A DNA stretch of 64,000 nucleotides, from positions 496,001 through 560,000 of the forward strand of contig NZ_CP009831.1 of assembly GCF_000959525.1 (NCBI RefSeq), in the 5' to 3' direction. A program made the position numbers and the translations under genes. Source of the DNA: Burkholderia multivorans ATCC BAA-247 (GTDB lineage: Bacteria; Pseudomonadota; Gammaproteobacteria; Burkholderiales; Burkholderiaceae). Below, one piece after another: positions 59,417 to 64,000 of this stretch. The stretch's first letter is position 1. Each line of letters opens with the position of its first letter. Under the pieces are notes generated by a model. That model was not told the DNA's origin. It saw only the letters and a list, made by a program, of their open reading frames with translations, and ran no database searches.

Positions 59417-59436
59417 GTGGTGTTGGTCGTCACCAC
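59417..59436. promoter_or_regulatory. Candidate TetR operator
   Basis: GTGGTG (59417-59422), eight bases, CACCAC (59431-59436), in the 87-bp divergent gap between the SDR operon and the TetR gene. Size and position fit a TetR-family operator. Confidence 0.5.
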
Positions 59437-59456
59437 TTTAGTTTTCGGGTGTCCTG

Positions 59457-60134
59457 ATGTCAAATAGCGAAATGGAGAAAGCACTCGAAACGGAAAAGCG
59501 GGGCCGCGCGTACGGCGGCGTGGCACCCGAGGTACGCGCGGCGGAGCGGCGCGACGCGCTGATCCGCGCGGCCACGCGCGTGTTCGGCACGATCGGCTTT
59601 CGCAAGGCGACCGTGCGCGCGATCTGCCAGGAGGCGAAGCTGAACGACCGCTATTTCTATGCGGCGTTCGACAGTACCGAAGATCTGCTGCGCTGCACGT
59701 ACCTGCATCACGCACAGCAGTTGCACGATGCGGTCGCGCATGCGGTGGCCGAGCACGGCGGCGCGCTGCACGAGCGCATCGATGCGGGGCTCGCCGCGTT
59801 CTTCGGCTTCCTGCGCGATCCGTGCGCGGCGCGCGTGCTGCTGCTCGAAGTGATGGGCGTCAGCGCGGATACCGATGCGACCTACCAGCGGATGCTGATC
59901 GACTTCGGCAAGCTGATCATGGCGATCGGCTCGGCGCGCGAGCCGCAGACCGCCGCCGAACGCACCGAGCAGCGGCTGATCGGGCTCGCGCTCGTCGGCG
60001 CGATGACGAACGTCGGCGCGGCCTGGCTGCTGACCGGCTATCGCGATCCCGAAGCGCAGATGGTCGCGAGTTGCAGGAAGGTGCTGCTGGGGACGTTGCG
60101 GGAAGCGGGCGGCGCGGACAAGTTGCCGACGTGA
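59457..60134 (+). CDS. TetR/AcrR-family regulator
   Basis: A 225-residue repressor. HTH at about 30-75: 'RRDALIRAATRVFGTIGFRKATVRAICQEAKLNDRYFYAAFDSTEDLLRCTY' with the usual R-Y-F-Y helix-turn. The C-terminal ligand domain is all-helical ('LHERIDAGLAAFFGFLRDPCAARVLLLEVMG'). Divergent from the SDR-BVMO-hydrolase operon, which it most likely represses. Start ATG at 59457; a second Met five codons on is possible. Confidence 0.83.
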   Translation: MSNSEMEKALETEKRGRAYGGVAPEVRAAERRDALIRAATRVFGTIGFRKATVRAICQEAKLNDRYFYAAFDSTEDLLRCTYLHHAQQLHDAVAHAVAEHGGALHERIDAGLAAFFGFLRDPCAARVLLLEVMGVSADTDATYQRMLIDFGKLIMAIGSAREPQTAAERTEQRLIGLALVGAMTNVGAAWLLTGYRDPEAQMVASCRKVLLGTLREAGGADKLPT

Positions 60135-60161
60135 ACGAGACCGGCGCGCCGCGCTCGCGCT

Positions 60162-61115
60162 TCAGCGCGCGGTGCGCCTGCGCGTCGCGGGGCGTGCGGG
60201 CGGCGTGCGCGGCGTCGCGCCGATCGTCGCCTTCATCGCGTCGATGAACGCGCGCACCTTCGGCGACGGCAGCCGCGTCGACGGATACACCGCATGAATC
60301 CCGGCCGGCGCCGCGCGCCATGCGGGCAGCAGCCGCACGAGCGAGCCGGCCGCGACGTCGTCCGCGATCGAGAAATCCGTCAGCAGCCCGAAGCCGCCGC
60401 CCGCGAGCGCGATCGCGCGGCAGGCGGTTGCCGTGTTCGACACGACCGACGCGCTACAGCGCACCGACGCCTTGCCGCCGCGTGCGCTTTCGAGTTCGAG
60501 CGTATGCGGGCGCGCAAGCGTCGACAGCATCACGAACGGCAGCGCCGCGAGCGCGGCCGGATCGCGCGGCAGCCCGTAGCGCGCGACGAACGCCGGGCTT
60601 GCTACCAGCCACTTCTCGTACGTGCCGAGCTGCACCGCGCGATAGTTCGAATCGGCGAGCCGGCCGATGCGGACGGCGACGTCGAGGTTCTCCGCGACGA
60701 GATCGACCACGCGGTCGTTCGCGATCAGCTCGACGTCGAGCGACGGATGCGCATCGCGCAGCGCGACGACCGCCGGCGCGACGACCTGCGCGCCGTAATC
60801 GACCGGCACGCTCACGCGCAGCGTGCCGCGCAGCGGCCCGGCGTCGGACGACACGGCGTCGAGCGCCGTTTCGGCGGCCTGCACGATGTCGCGGCACGCA
60901 TCGTAGAACGCGCGGCCCGCGTCGGTCACGCTGAGCCGCCGCGTCGTGCGCACGAGCAGGTTTGCGCCGACTTCCGATTCGAGACGCTGCATGTGTGTGC
61001 TGACCACCGTCTTCGCGAGGCCGAGCCGTTCGGCCGCGGCCGTCAGCGACCCCGCTTCGACGACCGCAACGAACACCGCCAGCCGGTTCAGGTTCACGTC
61101 GCGCAGATCGGCCAT
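60162..61115 (-). CDS. LysR-type regulator (LeuO-like/AaeR-type HTH)
   Basis: A 317-residue regulator: HTH 'DVNLNRLAVFVAVVEAGSLTAAAERLGLAKTVVSTHMQRLESEVGANLLVRTTRRLSVTDAGRAF', effector domain with 'RGTLRVSVPVDYGAQVVAPAVVALRDAHPSLDVELIANDRVVDLVAENLDVAVRIG'. The V-S-T-H-M recognition helix is common in regulators beside glutathione transferase or oxidative detoxification genes. Divergent from the GST gene, with a long palindrome in the gap. Arg-rich C-terminus. Confidence 0.84.
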   Translation of the reverse strand: MADLRDVNLNRLAVFVAVVEAGSLTAAAERLGLAKTVVSTHMQRLESEVGANLLVRTTRRLSVTDAGRAFYDACRDIVQAAETALDAVSSDAGPLRGTLRVSVPVDYGAQVVAPAVVALRDAHPSLDVELIANDRVVDLVAENLDVAVRIGRLADSNYRAVQLGTYEKWLVASPAFVARYGLPRDPAALAALPFVMLSTLARPHTLELESARGGKASVRCSASVVSNTATACRAIALAGGGFGLLTDFSIADDVAAGSLVRLLPAWRAAPAGIHAVYPSTRLPSPKVRAFIDAMKATIGATPRTPPARPATRRRTAR

Positions 61116-61134
61116 CGTCGATTGTCCTATGGAA

Positions 61135-61161
61135 GCGGATAATGTTTCCGCGATTATCCGC
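61135..61161. promoter_or_regulatory. LysR operator palindrome upstream of the GST operon
   Basis: GCGGATAAT (61135-61143), nine bases, ATTATCCGC (61153-61161): a perfect 9-bp inverted repeat, AT-rich at the centre side, 20 bases before the LysR start codon and 80 before the GST start. Confidence 0.6.
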
Positions 61162-61240
61162 CTTCTGGCGAACGTCGGCGAGCGGTACGCTGAGGCCGTT
61201 CGTCGCCGCGTCCGGCGACGCGTGAATCCGGAGTTCTTAC

Positions 61241-61906
61241 ATGCCTGCTACTGCCCAGCCCGTGTCGCCGATCCGCGTCTATTCGTTTCCGCTGTCGGGG
61301 CACGCGCATCGCGTCCGGCTGTTCCTGTCGCTGCTCGGCTTGCCGTTCGAGACCGTCGACGTCGATCTCGCGGCCGGCGCGCAGCGCGCACCGGCGTTCC
61401 TCGCGCTGAATCCGCTCGGCCAGGTGCCGGTGATCGACGACAACGGCACCGTGCTCGCCGATTCGAACGCGATCCTCGTGTATCTCGCGAAGCGCTACGG
61501 CGACGCGCACTGGCTGCCCGACGATCCGCTCGGCGCGGCGGCCGTGCAGCGCTGGCTGTCGTTCGCGGCCGGGCCGATCGCGACGGGGCCGGCGGCCGCG
61601 CGGCTCGTCACCGTGTTCGGCGCGACGCTCGATCACGACGCCGCGAAGCGCACGGCCGCGAAGCTGCTGACCGCGATCGACGGCGAACTCGCCGACAAGC
61701 CGTTCGCGACCGGCGCGCAGCCGACGATCGCCGACATCGCCGCATACACGTACATCGCGCATGCGCCGGAAGGCGGCGTGTCGCTCGACCCGTATCCGCA
61801 CGTGCGCGCGTGGCTCGCGCGGATCGAGGCGCTGCCGCGCTTCATTGCGATGCAGTCGACGCGCGCGGGCCTGCTGGCCGACGCCGCGCCCGGGAGCACG
61901 ACGTGA
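61241..61906 (+). CDS. Glutathione S-transferase family protein
   Basis: A 221-residue GST. N-terminal thioredoxin-like domain '[77 protein letters not shown]' includes the cis-proline 'QVPVI' and the glutathione-binding 'DSNAIL'; the helical C-terminal domain ends with '[25 protein letters not shown]'. Coupled by GTGA to the flavin-split-barrel gene and controlled by the divergent LysR. Probably conjugates or isomerises an electrophile. Confidence 0.87.
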   Translation: MPATAQPVSPIRVYSFPLSGHAHRVRLFLSLLGLPFETVDVDLAAGAQRAPAFLALNPLGQVPVIDDNGTVLADSNAILVYLAKRYGDAHWLPDDPLGAAAVQRWLSFAAGPIATGPAAARLVTVFGATLDHDAAKRTAAKLLTAIDGELADKPFATGAQPTIADIAAYTYIAHAPEGGVSLDPYPHVRAWLARIEALPRFIAMQSTRAGLLADAAPGSTT

Positions 61907-62865
61907 ACGCGCCGACCGCCGCGATACCGGGCTGGGAACTGCCGGGCTCGCCGTTTCATGCGGGCGAGCGCGCCGTGCAGCAGCGCGCCGGCGTCACCGA
62001 CGCCGCCGATGCGATCGGGCTGCGCGGTATCCGCCGCTTCATGCCCGATCAGCACCGTACGTTCTTTGCGCAGCTGCCGTTCTTCGTGGTCGGCGGCGTC
62101 GATGCGGACGGTCAGCCGTGGGCGACGCTGCGCGTCGGCGAGCCGGGCTTCGTGTCGTCGCCCGACGCGCGCACGCTGACGATCGCGGGCGGCACGCTGC
62201 CGGACGATCCGCTGGCCGGTACGTGGTACGCCGGCGCGCTGCTCGGCGGACTCGGCATCGAGTTCGCGACGCGGCGGCGCAATCGCGTGAACGGCGTCGT
62301 GCAGGCGGTGGACGGCGACGCGCTGACGATCGCGGTCGAGCAGAGTTTCGGCAACTGCGCGAAGTACATCCAGGCGCGCACGCCGACCGCCGCGCCGCAC
62401 GACGGGCACGCGCGGCCCGCGACGCAGCGGTCCGACCGTCTCGGCGACGACGATCGCACGCTGCTCGCGCAAGCCGATACGTTCTTCGTCGCGAGCGCGA
62501 ACGCGTCGGCCGAGGCGGGCGTCGCGCGCGGCGCGGACGTGTCGCATCGCGGCGGAATGCCGGGCTTCGTGCGCGTCGAAGATGCGCGGACGCTGGCGAC
62601 GCCCGATTTCAGCGGCAACCGGCTGTTCAATACGCTCGGCAACCTGCAGCACGACCCGCGCGCCGGGCTGCTGTTCGTCGACTTCGGGCGCGGCGATCTG
62701 CTGTACGTGGCCGCACGCGCCGAGATCGTCTGGGACGGGCCGCTCGTCGCGTCGTTCGACGGCGCGCAACGCGTCGTGCGCTTTCATGTGACGGACGTGC
62801 GGCGTACTGCGGCCGTGCTGCCGTTCCGCTGGTCGCCGGTCGAGCGCGCGCCGCAGTTCAAGTAG
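61903..62865 (+). CDS. Pyridoxamine-phosphate-oxidase-like flavin split-barrel protein
   Basis: A 320-residue protein starting at GTG 61903, which overlaps the GST stop. Two half-barrels are suggested: '[45 protein letters not shown]' and '[37 protein letters not shown]', followed by '[37 protein letters not shown]', which is the FMN-binding PNPOx pattern. Such proteins often reduce or oxidise small molecules with FMN or F420. Together with the GST it is a two-gene stress or detoxification unit. Confidence 0.75.
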   Translation: MNAPTAAIPGWELPGSPFHAGERAVQQRAGVTDAADAIGLRGIRRFMPDQHRTFFAQLPFFVVGGVDADGQPWATLRVGEPGFVSSPDARTLTIAGGTLPDDPLAGTWYAGALLGGLGIEFATRRRNRVNGVVQAVDGDALTIAVEQSFGNCAKYIQARTPTAAPHDGHARPATQRSDRLGDDDRTLLAQADTFFVASANASAEAGVARGADVSHRGGMPGFVRVEDARTLATPDFSGNRLFNTLGNLQHDPRAGLLFVDFGRGDLLYVAARAEIVWDGPLVASFDGAQRVVRFHVTDVRRTAAVLPFRWSPVERAPQFK

Positions 62866-62992
62866 CGCGCTAGTACCCTGCGGCATGCGGCCGCAGCGCG
62901 CGTGCTGCGCAAAAATCGCGCGCAACTGCTTCTTTTTCCGCAGGCCTGTCGGACCGACGATAGCGTCAACCGATAGACGAAAGGAGCACACC

Positions 62993-63196
62993 ATGAAGCT
63001 GTTCAGCATGATCCGCCTCGTTCTGTGGAGTTTCTTCGGCGTACGCAACAGCAAGGCGCACGCGTCCGATCTCGCGAACGTCAACTTCACGCTGCTGCCG
63101 TTCGTCGCGATCGTGCTCGCGCTGCTCGTCGGCGCGGCGATTTACGGCGTCGTGCACCTGGTCGTCGATCCGACCGTGACGACGCAGGGGTTTTGA
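62993..63196 (+). CDS. DUF2970 family small membrane protein
   Basis: A 67-residue protein with AAGGAG before its ATG. 'LVLWSFFGVRNSKAHASDLANVNFTLLPFVAIVLALLVGAAIYGVVHLVV' is the DUF2970 pattern: a short amphipathic N-terminus with the 'SFFGVR' motif and one membrane helix. Family function is unknown. It stands alone after the GST operon. Confidence 0.8.
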   Translation: MKLFSMIRLVLWSFFGVRNSKAHASDLANVNFTLLPFVAIVLALLVGAAIYGVVHLVVDPTVTTQGF

Positions 63197-63638
63197 GCGC
63201 GGCACGCTATCGCGCCGCCCGCCGCGCCCGCTGTCGCTCGCGCTCGACCGTCAGCCGTCCGTCCTCCCTCCGCCGCCGCCGATTTCCCGGCCCCGCGCCG
63301 CGCGCGCGGTAAAATGCGCGCCACGCCGCGATGCCGCGCGCCATGCGCATGCCCCGTTGCCTAAACGGCGCTTCTGCCCGCATCGCTCGCCCATCGCGGC
63401 ATCGAAGCGTTCCCCGCATGCCCGACCGCGCAATTGCGCCGGCCGCCGCCCGTCCGACGAACGGATCGACGGCGGCGCCGGCGTTGCGCGTCGCGCGCAT
63501 CCGATGTCCGATCCCGCGTTTTCCCGACCGAGCGGCGCGTACGCGTGCGCATCGTCCGGCTCGTCCCGCGAACGGCGCACGGAGGCGCACTCGGCGGGGC
63601 GCGCCGTGCAGCTTCGTAACGTGTTTCGACAGGATCGA
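63197..63638. other. Intergenic region upstream of the TonB receptor
   Basis: 442 bp without a supported gene. TAAAAT at 63310-63315 is a good -10-like hexamer, but more than 300 bases from the receptor start. I searched by eye for a Fur box (GATAATGATAATC-like) and for the B12 box of a cobalamin riboswitch and saw neither. Confidence 0.35.
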
Positions 63639-64000
63639 ATGGCGAGTGCGCCATCCATAACCATGACGGTAAGCAAAACAACCGCGCGGCGTACGCCACG
63701 GCGCCGCGCGAATGCGGGCCTCTGCGCCGGCCTCGGCATCACGCTTTTCGCGGCGCAGGCCGTCGCGGCACCGGGCGACGCGCCCGCATCGGGCGCCGAA
63801 GCGACGCCCGCAGCGGCCGCCACGGCGGCACCCGATGCGACGCTGCCGGCGATCACGGTCAGCGGCGCACGCGGCCATACCTATCGCGCGCGCGAAGCAT
63901 CGGTCGCCGGCTTCGACGACGCGCCGCTGCTCGACACGCCCGCGTCGGTCAACGTCGTCACGCGCGCGCAGCTCGACGATCAGCAGGCGAAGCGCTTGAG
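63639..64000 (+). CDS. TonB-dependent siderophore receptor (3' partial)
   Basis: The first about 120 residues of an outer-membrane receptor, running off the window. ACAGGA shortly before the ATG at 63639 supports this start; an in-frame ATG at 63663 has no ribosome site. An Arg-rich N-terminus and 'NAGLCAGLGITLFAAQAVAAPG' form a signal peptide. After an Ala/Pro/Gly linker comes 'LPAITVSGARGHTYRAREASVAGFDDAPLLDTPASVNVVTRAQLDDQQ', where 'ITVSG' is the TonB box region and 'TPASVNVVTRAQL' the start of the plug domain. FpvA/FoxA-type receptors share this opening. The ligand cannot be told from the part present. Confidence 0.8.
   Translation, partial: MASAPSITMTVSKTTARRTPRRRANAGLCAGLGITLFAAQAVAAPGDAPASGAEATPAAAATAAPDATLPAITVSGARGHTYRAREASVAGFDDAPLLDTPASVNVVTRAQLDDQQAKRL

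Noticed and set aside
63197-63638. Fur box or cobalamin riboswitch upstream of the TonB receptor
   Set aside because: No Fur-like AT-rich palindrome or B12-box sequence was seen.

Overview
The window looks like a replicon of a Burkholderia species, most likely the cepacia complex or a close relative. GC is high, third codon positions are strongly GC-biased, and neighbouring genes often overlap at ATGA or GTGA. The mix of LysR, IclR, AraC and TetR regulators, MFS and MHS transporters, OmpC-type porin and aromatic oxygenases is typical of a secondary chromosome. No rRNA, tRNA, insertion sequence, phage or CRISPR array was seen. Assignments rest on reading the sequence and on recalled family knowledge; no database search was run. 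|| 1-7147: tail of an ABC substrate-binding protein, an ACS-type MFS permease, a small HExxH protein, a DedA-PAP2-LssY fusion whose phosphatase motifs are broken, a GNAT acetyltransferase and a YbfB-like MFS permease. || 7166-25611: a large aromatic catabolic region whose gene content matches the indole-3-acetate (iac) clusters of Pseudomonas putida 1290 and Paraburkholderia phytofirmans. It holds a FixJ-like regulator, iacE-H-I-B-A as one minus-strand operon, a PAS histidine kinase, a fused tautomerase, the Rieske oxygenase iacCD, an MHS permease, a second flavin monooxygenase/reductase pair with an EthD-like protein, two tandem LysR regulators, the reductase iacF and another permease. The iacC and iacF promoters share the same LysR-type operator architecture, which ties the split oxygenase components into one regulon. 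|| 25612-41177: a porin, LysR and AraC regulators, an opine-dehydrogenase-like/3-hydroxyacyl-CoA-dehydrogenase gene pair, an MHS permease, a seven-gene overlapping operon (PotABCD-like ABC importer plus a three-subunit flavin/iron-sulfur amine or opine dehydrogenase) ending at a clear rho-independent terminator, its divergent IclR regulator, and a LysR 3-prime remnant. || 41178-49706: a mercuric-reductase-like flavoprotein, a secreted protein, a LysE exporter, then a four-gene operon that looks like a stand-alone ion-driven motor: DUF3348, a MotA/ExbB-like channel subunit with a very long coiled-coil tail built from nearly identical 240-bp repeats, a MotB/OmpA-like subunit with the channel aspartate, and DUF2894. 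|| 49703-56900: a GNAT-like protein, an unlisted small transcription unit (promoter, three-hairpin leader, 28-residue membrane peptide, terminator), an isoprenylcysteine-methyltransferase-like membrane protein, a collagen-like lipoprotein with about 97 Gly-Thr-Ser triplets, a carboxymuconolactone decarboxylase-like protein, a decameric DNA repeat and an alpha/beta hydrolase. || 56908-64000: a Baeyer-Villiger-type monooxygenase with an SDR and divergent TetR, a LysR regulator with a palindromic operator facing a GST/flavin-split-barrel pair, a DUF2970 protein and the start of a TonB-dependent receptor.
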